This document shows, one piece after another, positions 18,401-25,978 of a stretch of 64,000 bases of DNA (positions within the stretch are counted from its first letter, which is position 1; each line of letters begins with the position of its first letter). The stretch is from Rubrivirga litoralis. Its GTDB lineage: Bacteria; Bacteroidota; Rhodothermia; Rhodothermales; Rubricoccaceae. Where the stretch lies: contig NZ_JAVRHT010000002.1 in NCBI RefSeq assembly GCF_031846415.1, positions 112,873-176,872 of the forward strand, given 5' to 3'. The notes under the pieces are model-generated. The model was given only the letters and a program-made list of their open reading frames with translations, ran no database searches and was not told where the DNA came from. The position numbers and the translations under genes were made by a program.

Positions 18401-19076
18401 GGAGGCGGGGACGGTCAACGGGCGGTTCCGCGTCGAGCAGGAGCTCGTCCTGTTCCCCGACCGCCCGGGCGCGGGCGGCCGCCTCGTGGCCGAGCACGCG
18501 CGGTCGACGTCGCAGCTGGCCGTCGGGCTAGAGCGCCGGCTCGTGCAGGCGCTCCGAGCCGAGGCGACGGCCCAACTCCACCCCGCCCTCCGCGCGCGCG
18601 TCGAGGCGGCGTGGACCCGGCGGCAGACGCTGAGCGAGGCGTTCGCGAGCCGGACGTTCGACCTCCGCGGCGTGTCCGCCGAGCCGTCCGTCGTGTGGAC
18701 GCCGACGCGCGCGCTCGCCGTCACCCTCGCGCCCGTCCTCGCCGATCGGACCGACGCGCTCGCGCCGGCCGACCGCCCGAGCGGGGCGGCCGTCGTCCGC
18801 GTGCCCGTCGAGGCGCGGCTCACGCGGGCGGGGCGGCTCTCGGTCGCCGTCCGCGCCGAGCGCGCCGACGTCCGGCTGCGGGGCGAGGCGCCGGCCGGGC
18901 TCGCGCTCTTCGAGCTGACTGAAGGCCGCGGCCCGGGCACGTCGTACCTCTGGGGCGCCGACGCCCAGGTCGGGCTCAGCGACGCGCTCCGCGCCACGCT
19001 CCGCTACGACGGCCGCGCCCCGGCCGACGCGCCGGTCGTGCAGACAGTCCGCCTGGAGCTGTCGGCGACGTTTTGA
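15459..19076 (+). CDS. Very large outer-membrane or surface protein, unknown family
   Basis: About 1,200 residues. The signal peptide is clear (LLRCALVLLCLAAAAPASAQ), but no ATG, GTG or TTG lies in frame close before it; I start at CTG 15459 with low certainty. The next in-frame ATG is at 15204, which would add an 85-residue Pro/Arg leader spanning a palindromic repeat. The mature protein has an N-terminal domain with the conserved-looking block DEDTPILPEGTTQQLSDLDR and then long stretches of alternating hydrophobic/polar residues rich in Arg, Asp and Thr, ending VQTVRLELSATF with a terminal Phe, as in outer-membrane barrels. I do not recognise the family; it may be an assembly or transport barrel. 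A 7-bp tandem array begins right after the stop. Confidence 0.72.
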   Translation: MRCALVLLCLAAAAPASAQTGGAAVRRDTFALAAGQTAAQLRARPLPGTATAAVFRDTAFVALDADAFSVDAAGRFALAEAPEALVVVAVAYRVLDAPGPVRARLPPADSLRALYAPDTTRAGRTEPSTAAARPPPAIRTRGSITRGVVAGSNRDVSVTSGLRLALDGDVAPGVALRAALTDEDTPILPEGTTQQLSDLDRVYIEVDGPGVRARLGDVDLALGGTAFAPLERQVQGALVEATVPAFGLVAGGRVVASGSATRGLFRSQDVAAVEGVQGPYRLDGRGGEAFVVVVPGSERVYLDGRLLRRGAGADYTVDYGTGELRFTPTHLITAERRITVDFEYTAGGAGRTLAVGGADLALVPDAAGVGRVRLGARVLREADGAGFAESLGLTPAEVAQLRAAGTDDVLVSGAQRVPTFDAQSPFVLYTTRDTVVAGEPVQIFVPAAPPDTAFFRVRFSRVAPGAGTYRRANRVPGVVQARNGVVYEYVGPGRGDALPARVLPRPTSRTLLDLTAAADVLPGLEAFGEVARSVDDANTLAPGGGAGAGAYEVGLRLAPRDVGGGALSGTLRHRARADAFRPLDRVRGVDFNRRWNLARAGTPFGSALDTLGETVTEAAVRWAVAGGAAEAEAGRLALGGFRSDRGALGVRLGQTEPGPLGLDLDLRLAGARSGGAGALAERLGTGFFREGRALVSRAVGPLTPSVAVKHERREQGGEGAAPPAGPLLQDSLLAASYGFWAVRPALSATFPGLDAAASVELRQESEPLGPRGGAAPLADAARALTVETTARARRGTAQADVRVAYRRKRYRSEFGALGREDAQSVAVRLGARAAPLRQAVRLRAVYDALTERSPIRQETYVLVGADLGEFVWRDGGGEPRAGEPDGVAQVDEFFPETTPLEGEYLRTFVPSPELVPTVGVGLDVRLDVEPGRLASGDGLAARVARAVALRTTLDVDERTRNPDVLAVLLLAPGALQQTGGAEAGTVNGRFRVEQELVLFPDRPGAGGRLVAEHARSTSQLAVGLERRLVQALRAEATAQLHPALRARVEAAWTRRQTLSEAFASRTFDLRGVSAEPSVVWTPTRALAVTLAPVLADRTDALAPADRPSGAAVVRVPVEARLTRAGRLSVAVRAERADVRLRGEAPAGLALFELTEGRGPGTSYLWGADAQVGLSDALRATLRYDGRAPADAPVVQTVRLELSATF

Positions 19077-19168
19077 GGGACTGGGGACTGGGGACTGGGG
19101 ACTGGGGACTGGGGACTGGGGACTGGGGACTGGGGACTGGGGACTGGGGACTGGGGACTGGGGACTGG
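19077..19168. repeat. Heptamer tandem array GGGGACT (about 13 copies)
   Basis: A 92-bp array of the unit GGGGACT begins at the base after the TGA stop of the large outer-membrane gene. Its complement is CCCCAGT, the same unit reported for heptamer STRR repeats of filamentous cyanobacteria. Two further copies in inverted orientation lie at 19262-19275. Confidence 0.92.
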
Positions 19169-19373
19169 CAAGATGACCGGCCCGCCCTTGGTGTGGAGGG
19201 CGGGGCGGGGGAGTTGTCCCCGAGTTGTCCACCCCGCCCTCGGGTCTGCCCATCCCTAAACCCCCAGTCCCCAGTCCTGCGAGCGGAGCGAGCCCCCGAA
19301 TTCGCCCCGGTCTCAAAACCCGCGGGCGGGGCGGCGGGTAGTCTGCCGTGCTCCACCCACGACCGCCCCGCCG

Positions 19374-20117
19374 ATGGCCACCGACACGACCACGATCGAA
19401 GACCAGCTCCGCGCCCTCGTCCGGCTCCAGACGATCGACTCCAAGATCGACCAGCTCACGAAGCTCCGCGGCGACCTCCCCGACGAGATCCGCGACCTCG
19501 AAGACGAGCGGACCGGGCTCCAGACGCGGCTCGGCCAGATCGACCAGGACAAGAAGGAGGCCGACGTCCAGAAAAAGAAGCTCAAGCTGGACATCGCCGA
19601 GAGCGAGGGGCTCATCCGCAAGTACGAGGAGCAGCAGCTCCAGGTGCGCAACAACCGCGAGTACGACGCGCTCACCAAGGAGATCGAGGCGCACCGCCAG
19701 CGGATCCAGAACGCCTACGAGGAGATCGAGCGCTACGAGAACCTCGACATCGAGAGCGAGGGCACCGTCGAGGGCGCCGACGACGAGCTCTCCGAGCTCG
19801 ACGCGCGGATCCGCGAAAAGCAGGCCGAGCTCGAGCAGGTGGTCAAGGAGACGAAGGCGGAGCAGGACGTGTACGAGACGGAGCGGGCCGAGGCCGCCGA
19901 GGCCATCGACGCCCGCTACCTCCGCGCCTACGAGCGCCTGCGCACGCGCGTCCGCGACGGCCGCGCCGTGGTCCCCATCGAGCGCGGCGCGGCGGCCGGC
20001 TACACGGTCCCCCCGCAGCGCCAGGTCGAGGTCCGCCAGCGCGACCGGATCATCGTCTCCGAGCACGACGGGCGGATCATCGTGGACACGGCGCTCTTCG
20101 AGGAGGCCGCGGCCTAG
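19374..20117 (+). CDS. Coiled-coil protein of the C4 zinc-ribbon family, zinc-binding cysteines lost
   Basis: 247 residues. Positions about 5-175 form a long charged coiled coil (repeated Glu/Lys/Arg-rich heptads such as DQDKKEADVQKKKLKLDI). The C-terminal part aligns with the C4-type zinc ribbon known in relatives (two CxxC-type knuckles around PPQRQ...I..I..CGRI..D): PPQRQVEVRQ, then IIVSEHDGRIIVDTALF. The expected cysteines are replaced (SEHDGRI where CEHCGRI is usual, GAAAGY before PPQ), and the whole protein contains no cysteine. It lies directly upstream of the RNase P RNA gene, a neighbourhood also seen for this family in other phyla. The role is unknown; nucleic-acid binding is suspected for the family. 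Confidence 0.8.
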   Translation: MATDTTTIEDQLRALVRLQTIDSKIDQLTKLRGDLPDEIRDLEDERTGLQTRLGQIDQDKKEADVQKKKLKLDIAESEGLIRKYEEQQLQVRNNREYDALTKEIEAHRQRIQNAYEEIERYENLDIESEGTVEGADDELSELDARIREKQAELEQVVKETKAEQDVYETERAEAAEAIDARYLRAYERLRTRVRDGRAVVPIERGAAAGYTVPPQRQVEVRQRDRIIVSEHDGRIIVDTALFEEAAA

Positions 20118-20196
20118 CACGCCCGCCCCGCCCGGGCCGGACGACGCACGCCGAGCGGGCGCCTGCACACCGCGGGCGCCCGCTCGTACGTTAGGG

Positions 20197-20681
<485 letters not shown>

Positions 20682-20688
20682 CGCACAT

Positions 20689-20727
20689 CGGGGTCCCGCT
20701 CGCACCGAGCGGGACCCCGCTTTTTTT
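20689..20727 (+). terminator. Rho-independent terminator of rnpB
   Basis: A 13-bp perfect stem (CGGGGTCCCGCTC with GAGCGGGACCCCG) and a 5-nt loop, followed by a run of seven T at 20721-20727, nine bases after the RNase P RNA 3' end. Confidence 0.93.
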
Positions 20728-20784
20728 GCCGCCCCGCCCGAGCGGGGAGGTCCGCTCCCGAGGGCGGGGCGGGGTGGCGGGCCA

Positions 20785-20819
20785 CAAAAAAAGGCCGCGC
20801 CCCTGACGGGCGCGGCCTT
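20785..20819 (-). terminator. Rho-independent terminator of secG
   Basis: On the minus strand, GGCCGCGCCCG and its complement form a stem of about 11 bp with a short loop, followed by a run of eight T (A run 20785-20792 on the given strand). It lies 20 bases after the secG stop and faces the rnpB terminator. Confidence 0.92.
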
Positions 20820-20838
20820 GCAGGCGAAGGCGCGGGGC

Positions 20839-21237
20839 CTACTGGTCGGCCGGCGGCAGCTCCGCGCCGGGGCGGACATCGGGGTTCATCGGCGTGGCCG
20901 GGTCCGCGACCGGGGCCTCGGGGAGCGGCGCGTCGATGGGGGCCGGGGCCACGGGCAGCTCGCCGGCCCGCTCCTGGAGGATGCTCTCGCCGGCGCCGCC
21001 CACGCGCGGGATGAAGAACGTCGTGATGACGCAGAGGACGAGGAAGGTGGCCCCGAGGCTCCACGTGGCCCGCTCGAGAAAGTCGGGCGCCTGGCGCGCG
21101 CCGAGGATCTGCGTCGTCTGTCCGCCCGAGGCGATGCCGGCCAGTCCGCCGCCTTTCCCGCTCTGAAGCAGGACGACGAGCGCCATCAGCAGCGCGACGA
21201 GGAGGATGACGGCGACGAGGATGTAAAAGAAAGTCAT
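20839..21237 (-). CDS. secG: Preprotein translocase subunit SecG
   Basis: 132 residues from ATG 21237. SecG is a small partner of SecYE in the inner membrane that aids SecA-driven export. It has two hydrophobic segments (about 2-22 and 58-78) and, between them, the family signature VVLLQSGKGGGLAGIASGG followed by an FLERATW segment. The C-terminal tail (about 45 residues, rich in Pro, Ala and Asp) is longer than in E. coli but common in Bacteroidota. An in-frame upstream extension is Pro/Arg-rich and is rejected as a start. Monocistronic by its own terminator. Confidence 0.95.
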   Translation of the reverse strand: MTFFYILVAVILLVALLMALVVLLQSGKGGGLAGIASGGQTTQILGARQAPDFLERATWSLGATFLVLCVITTFFIPRVGGAGESILQERAGELPVAPAPIDAPLPEAPVADPATPMNPDVRPGAELPPADQ

Positions 21238-21374
21238 GGGTCCGGGGCGGAGCGGGATCCAAGCTAGCCCGTCCCGCCCGCTCGCGGCAACGGGCGGGGC
21301 GGGGGCGGCGCGCAATCCCCAGTGAAGACCGCCCCGCCCGCTTCTGCGAGGCGCAGGCGAGGCGGGCGGGGTGG

Positions 21375-21917
21375 CTATGTGTCGCGGCGGCGGGCGGCGG
21401 CGAGAAGCAGCGCCAGGGACGTCTTGGCGTCGAGGATCTCGCCGCTTTCGGCGCGGCGGACGGCCTCGTCGAACGGGAGGCGGACGACCTCCAGGAACTC
21501 ATCGTCGTCGCCCCCGCGCTCGCCCTCGGAGAGCGACTCGGCCAGGAACAGGTGGATGGTCTCGGAGCTGTAGCCGATGCCCGGGAACGTCCGCCCGAGC
21601 GCCGTCCACGCCGCCGCGGTCAGCCCGGTCTCCTCCTCCAGCTCCCGCTGCGCCACGTCGAGCGGCGACTCGCCGTCGCGGTCGAACTTCCCCGCCGGCA
21701 CCTCGAGGAACTCGCGGCGGGGCGGGTACCGGAACTGGCGGACCAGGACCACGCGGCCCTCGCCGTCAATCGCCACCACGGCCGATGCGCCGGGGTGTTT
21801 GATCCACTCGCGGACCGACGTGGCGCCGTCGGGGAGTCGGACCTCGTCGCGGCGGACGTGGAGGAGCGTGCCGTCGTAGACGGGCTCGGACGAGATGGTT
21901 TCCTCGGTGAGGGACAT
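21375..21917 (-). CDS. nudF: Nudix hydrolase, ADP-ribose pyrophosphatase type
   Basis: 180 residues from ATG 21917. The Nudix box is complete: GKFDRDGESPLDVAQRELEE followed by ETGL (Gx5Ex7REUxEExGU). The preceding LVRQFRYPPRREFLEVPAGK block and the downstream FPGIGYSSETIHLFLAE are typical of the ADP-ribose/nucleoside-diphosphate-sugar pyrophosphatase group, which splits ADP-ribose into AMP and ribose 5-phosphate. Substrate assignment is by family only. The next gene, secG, lies 137 bases downstream on the same strand, across repeats, so co-transcription is possible. Confidence 0.88.
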   Translation of the reverse strand: MSLTEETISSEPVYDGTLLHVRRDEVRLPDGATSVREWIKHPGASAVVAIDGEGRVVLVRQFRYPPRREFLEVPAGKFDRDGESPLDVAQRELEEETGLTAAAWTALGRTFPGIGYSSETIHLFLAESLSEGERGGDDDEFLEVVRLPFDEAVRRAESGEILDAKTSLALLLAAARRRDT

Positions 21918-21993
21918 GGGGAGCGGGGGCGGAAGGGGCCGCAAGATCCCACCGCCCCGCCCGCAGAACGCGAGGGCGGGGTGGCCGTCGTAG

Positions 21994-22013
21994 CGGCGTT
22001 GCACGCAACGCCG
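21994..22013. repeat. GCATGC palindrome (family A, copy 3, one mismatch)
   Basis: CGGCGTTGCACGCAACGCCG, preceded by GTAG and followed by TCGGGC like the copy at 47019; the central T is C. It is followed by a short tandem repeat of a 13-mer. Confidence 0.72.
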
Positions 22014-22111
22014 TCGGGCGACGCCGTTGGGCGGTGCCGTTGGGCGGTGCCGTCAGGCGGGGCGGGGCATGCGGGCAGGGGGGCGCTGTTTAGGACCGCC
22101 CCGCCCGCCCC

Positions 22112-22131
22112 GGAGACGACGAGTCGTGTCC
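22112..22131. repeat. GGACACGAC palindrome (family B, copy 2, imperfect)
   Basis: GGAGACGACGAGTCGTGTCC, followed by CTACGGGTGCCTGTCGTTGG, which matches the flank of the copy at 43098 almost base for base. The unit is therefore about 60 bp, not just the palindrome. Confidence 0.65.
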
Positions 22132-22190
22132 CTACGGGTGCCTGTCGTTGGGCGGAGCGGCGTCGGGCTGAACCGCCCCGCCCGCCCGAC

Positions 22191-22229
22191 AACCACCCCT
22201 AGCCCCTCCTGACCAGGAGGGGAACTGCC
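22191..22229 (-). repeat. GGAGGGG-armed hairpin repeat (copy 2)
   Basis: AACCACCCCTAGCCCCTCCT, then GACCAGGAGGGGAACTGCC; the reverse complement of the unit at 11049, with a short loop. Similar AACCACCCC...AGGAGGGG units are, to my knowledge, widespread in Bacteroidota spacers. Confidence 0.65.
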
Positions 22230-22284
22230 GCCGCCTTTCGTGGGCCTCGGCGACTTCCATGACCGCCCCGCCCAGATGCGGGCG

Positions 22285-22319
22285 GGCGGGGCGGAACAAA
22301 ACCGCCGCCGCCCCGCCCG
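22285..22319 (+). repeat. Hairpin repeat with AACAAAAC loop (copy 2)
   Basis: GGGCGGGGCGG, AACAAAAC, then CGCCGCCGCCCCGCCCG: facing GC-motif arms around an A-rich loop. The copies at 10971 and 43151 share both the loop and the arm order. Confidence 0.68.
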
Positions 22320-22326
22320 TGCGCGC

Positions 22327-22390
22327 CTTTTCCCTTTTCCCTTTTCCCTTTTCCCTTTTCCCTTTTCCCTTTTCCCTTTTCCCTTTTCCC
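22327..22390. repeat. Heptamer tandem array CCCTTTT (about 9 copies)
   Basis: A 64-bp array of CCCTTTT that runs into the TAG stop (minus strand, 22392-22390) of the Omp85 gene; on the coding strand it reads GGGAAAA directly after the stop. Purine and pyrimidine are fully segregated between strands, so it could adopt unusual structure. Confidence 0.92.
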
Positions 22391-24078
22391 TACAGCCCCA
22401 CCGCCAGGCCCACGTGCACCTTGCCGCGGCCGAGCGGGACGTCCGGGCTGAGCGCGTAGCTCACCGAGGCGAGCCCGAGCCCGGTCCGCACGCGGACGCC
22501 CAGGCCGTAGCCGGGGAGCACGCGCGTCTCGGGCGGGGCGGCGCCGAGGGCGGGGCGGTCGACGTAGCCCAGGTCGAAAAAGGCAACGCCGTAGGAGTCG
22601 GCGTCGAACAGGAGCCGGTACTCGGCGAGCAGGCGGCCGACGGCGCGGCCGCGGAACGCCTCCTCGTCGTAGCCGCGGAGCGTGGCCGCGCCGCCGATGC
22701 GGAACAGGTCGCCCTCGTCGAGCCCGTCGGGCGCCTCGGCGGTCGGCGTGCCGCCCTGGACCACGCGGGCGTCGAGGCCGAGGACCGCCACCTGCCGCGC
22801 GAACGTGGGCAGGTAGCCGCGGACGGCCGCGTCCAGCCGACGCCGCGCCCGCGCCTCCAGGACGACCGTCGGGTCCGTGGACGCCGCGCGGGGCCGGCCC
22901 TGCTCGGCGTAGAGCCGGAGGGCTAGGCCGCGGCGCGGGTTGCGCGGGGCGTCGAGCCGGTCGAGCGTCACGCCGGCGCCGACGTAGAGCGCGTCCGACC
23001 GGCGAACCACCGCCCCGCCCGCGAGGGCCGAGTCCGCGACGACGCCGGGGCGGACGGTCTCGGCGGTGAGGCCGGCGACGAGCGAGAGGCCGGGGGCGAG
23101 CGCGTAGCCCAGCTCGGCCGCGTAGCGCTGGCGCGAGAACGGGACGGGCTCGCCGCGCGACGTCCCCTCGAACCCCAGGCCGACGGCGAGCGGGGTGCCG
23201 AAGACGAACGGGTCGCGCGCGGCGACGTCCAGCGACGACGCCAGCCCGGGGTTCCGCACGAGCTCGACGTCGAGTGCGCGGCCGCCGCCGAACGGGTTCC
23301 GCAGGTTGACGCGGCCGTTCCCGACGAGCTGCCCCGGCTCGCCGTCCGAGGGCGGGAGGAAGCCCACGACGAGGTCGAACGCGCCCGGCGCCGCCTCGCG
23401 CACCGGCACCTGCACGACCACGCGGCCATCGGCCCCGCGCGCCACGACCGGCTCGCCCACCTCGTCGTAGAGCCGCGTCGCGTCGAGCACCGCGCGGACG
23501 CGGCCGAGGTCGACGTCGGCCAGCAGAGCGCCCGGCCCGACGGCCGCCACGCGCGAGGCGAACGCCCGCGACGGCCGCCGCGCGCCGACCAGCTCGACGC
23601 CGGCCACGTCGGCGGGCGCCCCCTCGTCCACGCGGACCGTGACGCGGACCGCCCCGCCCTCGCCGGCCGTGACGTCGGGGACGAGGACGGCGTCGGCGTA
23701 GCCCAGGCGGGCGAGCGCGCGGGCGGCCGCGCCCAGGTCGGCCTCGAACCGGCGGGCGGAGTAGACGGCGCCCTCGCGCGTGGCCCACCCCGCCACGAGG
23801 TCGGCGGGCGGGGCGGCCTCGGACCCCACGATCTCGACCGAGGCGACGCGGCTCACCGGACCGGCGGTGACGTAGACGTCGGCGCCGCGGACCGAGTCGA
23901 CGCGGGCGGCGGCGTGGCCGCGCGCGGCGAGCGTGTCGAGCGCCGCCGCCGCCCCGCCCGCGACCGTCCACACCGAGTCGGCGCCGGCCGTGCGGACGGT
24001 CCACGCGTCCTGGGCCGCCGCGGGCGGGGCGGCCGCCGCCAGGAGCGCCGCCGAGGCCAGACGTATCTTCCAGGACAC
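22390..24078 (-). CDS. Omp85-superfamily outer-membrane protein (BamA/TamA-like)
   Basis: 562 residues from GTG 24078. A signal peptide (WKIRLASAALLAAAAPPAAAQ) is followed by an N-terminal region with POTRA-like units (for example VSRVASVEIVGSEA and a second unit around ADVAGVELVG), then a C-terminal barrel from about residue 230. The barrel holds the RIGGAATLRGYDEE sequence, matching the (V/L)RG(Y/F) signature of the superfamily, and ends in GLAVGL. With about two POTRA units it resembles TamA or small BamA relatives rather than the main five-POTRA BamA. Expected role: insertion or export of outer-membrane proteins or lipids. It is divergent from a small secreted-protein gene, with 13 bases between start codons. 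Confidence 0.85.
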   Translation of the reverse strand: MSWKIRLASAALLAAAAPPAAAQDAWTVRTAGADSVWTVAGGAAAALDTLAARGHAAARVDSVRGADVYVTAGPVSRVASVEIVGSEAAPPADLVAGWATREGAVYSARRFEADLGAAARALARLGYADAVLVPDVTAGEGGAVRVTVRVDEGAPADVAGVELVGARRPSRAFASRVAAVGPGALLADVDLGRVRAVLDATRLYDEVGEPVVARGADGRVVVQVPVREAAPGAFDLVVGFLPPSDGEPGQLVGNGRVNLRNPFGGGRALDVELVRNPGLASSLDVAARDPFVFGTPLAVGLGFEGTSRGEPVPFSRQRYAAELGYALAPGLSLVAGLTAETVRPGVVADSALAGGAVVRRSDALYVGAGVTLDRLDAPRNPRRGLALRLYAEQGRPRAASTDPTVVLEARARRRLDAAVRGYLPTFARQVAVLGLDARVVQGGTPTAEAPDGLDEGDLFRIGGAATLRGYDEEAFRGRAVGRLLAEYRLLFDADSYGVAFFDLGYVDRPALGAAPPETRVLPGYGLGVRVRTGLGLASVSYALSPDVPLGRGKVHVGLAVGL

Positions 24079-24091
24079 TCGCTGTTCGGCT

Positions 24092-24439
24092 GTGACTGCT
24101 CTCCGATTCGGACTCTTGCTCGCCGCGGGCCTTCTCGTGGCCGCCGCCCCGCCCCAACGCGCGGCGGCGCCGGCTCGGTACGCGGCCGGCGCGGTCCAGG
24201 CCGACACACTCCGCGCGCAGGTCCGCGCCGGCGAAACGCTCATCGTGGCGCTGCCCGCGAGCGTGGGCGGGGCGGAGGCGACCTACCGCGTGGTCGAGGC
24301 GCCGGCGCTGAGCTGGCTCGTCGACCGCTCGTTCATGTGGCGCACGCTGCCCAACGAGCGCGGCTCGCTCCCCGTCGTGTTCGAGCGGACCGGCGTGGCG
24401 CCCGGCGAGGTCGTCCTCCTCGTCGAGATCGTTCCCTGA
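24092..24439 (+). CDS. Small secreted protein, unknown
   Basis: 115 residues from GTG 24092, with a signal peptide (TALRFGLLLAAGLLVAAAP) and a mature domain of about 85 residues whose pattern (RAGETLIVALPA, TYRVVEAPALSWL, GEVVLLVEIVP) suggests a small beta-sandwich. I could not match it to a known family; the inhibitor family I42 was considered, but its NPTTGY and RPW loops are absent. The start is 13 bases from that of the divergent Omp85 gene, so the two genes must share or interleave their promoters and leader regions. Confidence 0.6.
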   Translation: MTALRFGLLLAAGLLVAAAPPQRAAAPARYAAGAVQADTLRAQVRAGETLIVALPASVGGAEATYRVVEAPALSWLVDRSFMWRTLPNERGSLPVVFERTGVAPGEVVLLVEIVP

Positions 24440-24665
24440 AACCAGTGGGTCGGTAGGCTAGTGGGTCGGTGGGTCAGGAGAGAGACCTCGGACCGGAGTG
24501 CTCGGCTGACTCTGGTGCCCACCCCGCCCGTCAGCGGCCGCTTGGCGGAACGCCGAGCCTCCGGTTCCCCAACGTCGACGCGGGCGCTCGTGGCCTGCGA
24601 ATCCAGCCGCCCCGCCCGCTCACGCTCTTCGGCGTAGGCGGGGCGGCCTCTCCCCCACCCCGCCC

Positions 24666-25823
24666 GTGGCATCACGATCTCAGGAGTTGGAGCGCGCGCT
24701 CGTCGCCCGCGTCGGCCCGGCCGTCGAGGAGGCGTTCCGCGAAAGCCTGCCGGCGTGGTTCGACGGAGTCCGCCGCCCGATGCCGTGGCGCGAGGGCGGG
24801 GCGGACGGCCGGCGCGACCCGTACCGCGTCTGGGTGTCCGAGGTCATGCTCCAGCAGACGCGCGTCGAGACGGCGACGCCGTACTTCGAGCGGTTCGTCG
24901 AGGCCTTCCCGACGGTCGCCGCGCTCGCGGCCGCGCCGCAGGACCGCGTGCTGAAGCTGTGGGAGGGGCTGGGCTACTACAGCCGCGCCCGCAACCTCCA
25001 CCGCGCCGCCGGGGTCGTCGTGGCGGAGCATGGCGGGGCGGTGCCGGACACCGAGGCCGCGTTCCGGGCGCTCCCTGGCGTCGGCCCGTACACGGCGGCG
25101 GCCGTGCTGTCGCTCGCGTTCGGCCGCCCGCTCGCGGTCCTGGACGGCAACGTGATCCGCGTCCTCACCCGCGTCTTCGCCGTCGAGGCCGACGCCAAGG
25201 CCGGCCCGACGCGCCGCGCGCTCCAAACGCTGGCCGACCAGCTCCTCGACACGGACGACCCGGGCCGGTTCAACGAGGCCGTGATGGAACTGGGCGCCCT
25301 GCTCTGCACGCCCCGCTCCCCCAACTGCCCAAACTGCCCGCTAAACGGTGTGTGCGCGGCCTACGCCGAGGGCGCCCCGGAGCGCTACCCGGTGACGTCG
25401 AAGGCGAAGCCGGTCCCCCACCACACGGTCGTCGTCGCCGTCGCGGCGGACGGGGCGGGGCGGCTCCTCATCCAGCGCCGGCCCGAGGACGCCATGCTGG
25501 GCGGGCTCTGGGAGTTCCCCGGCGGCAAGCAGGAGCCGGGCGAGACGCTGGCCGAGACGTGCCGCCGCGAGGTCCGCGAGGAGCTGGGGGTCGAGGTCGA
25601 GGTGGGCCGCGCGCTAGCTCGCGTCGAGCACGCCTACTCGCACTTCCGCATCACGCTCCACGCCTTCCGGTGCCGGCTGGCCGGGGGCGAGCCGGTCTCG
25701 GCGTCCGGCGAGCCCATCCGCTGGGTGCAGCCGGAGAGCCTCGACGACTACGCGTTCCCGCGCGCGAACCGACGCGTGATCGAGGCGCTCCAGGCCGAGG
25801 TCCGCCAGCCGCGGCTGCTGTAG
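24666..25823 (+). CDS. mutY: Adenine DNA glycosylase MutY
   Basis: Removes adenine mispaired with 8-oxoguanine in base-excision repair. 385 residues from GTG 24666. The N-terminal catalytic part has SEVMLQQTRVETATPYFERF (catalytic Glu), the helix-hairpin-helix LPGVGPYTAAAV and LAVLDGNVIRVL (catalytic Asp); the 4Fe-4S loop is CTPRSPNCPNCPLNGVC (four cysteines). The C-terminal domain (about 255-375) is the Nudix-like 8-oxoG-recognition domain, with LWEFPGGKQEPGET and REVREELGV. Length and domain order are normal. A decayed 7-bp repeat (AGTTCGG/GGTTCGG) follows about 20 bases after the stop. Confidence 0.96.
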   Translation: MASRSQELERALVARVGPAVEEAFRESLPAWFDGVRRPMPWREGGADGRRDPYRVWVSEVMLQQTRVETATPYFERFVEAFPTVAALAAAPQDRVLKLWEGLGYYSRARNLHRAAGVVVAEHGGAVPDTEAAFRALPGVGPYTAAAVLSLAFGRPLAVLDGNVIRVLTRVFAVEADAKAGPTRRALQTLADQLLDTDDPGRFNEAVMELGALLCTPRSPNCPNCPLNGVCAAYAEGAPERYPVTSKAKPVPHHTVVVAVAADGAGRLLIQRRPEDAMLGGLWEFPGGKQEPGETLAETCRREVREELGVEVEVGRALARVEHAYSHFRITLHAFRCRLAGGEPVSASGEPIRWVQPESLDDYAFPRANRRVIEALQAEVRQPRLL

Positions 25824-25978
25824 GTGGGCAGAGGTTGAGGAGTTCAGAGTTCGGGGTTCGGGAAGTGCCACCGCCCCGCCCGCAGTTTTCTCTGCCCGTC
25901 CCCTGTTCCCCGGTCCCCGTTCCCGCTCACAGAGTGGGCCTCCCCGAACCCACCGCCCCGCCCCGCCGTACGCGGCGC

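Larger units (their letters stand above)
21918..22389. other. Repeat-mosaic intergenic region
   Basis: 472 bases with no credible gene, almost fully made of repeats: a CCGCCCCGCCC/GGGCGGGGTGG hairpin (about 21950-21985), family A palindrome (21994), three copies of the 13-mer GCCGTTGGGCGGT (about 22023-22061), family B palindrome (22112), the GGAGGGG hairpin (22191), the AACAAAAC hairpin (22285) and a heptamer array (22327). Confidence 0.75.

Noticed and set aside
14748..18497. A 1,249-codon open frame on the minus strand
   Set aside because: It lies antisense to the NHL-type lipoprotein and large outer-membrane protein genes, is made of Arg/Pro/Gly/Ala/Asp tracts without any domain or signal peptide, and is expected in DNA with such GC content.
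19077..19168. Possible CRISPR array
   Set aside because: The repeat is a 7-bp head-to-tail unit with no spacers, and no cas gene is near. The same holds for the arrays at 22327, 42746 and 46893.
22327..22390. Poly-pyrimidine tract as terminator of the Omp85 gene
   Set aside because: On the coding strand the array is purine-rich (GGGAAAA), so it gives no U run, and no stem precedes it.
24092..24439. Chagasin-like (I42) protease inhibitor
   Set aside because: Overall size and beta pattern fit loosely, but the NPTTGY, GxGG and RPW loops that define the family are absent.
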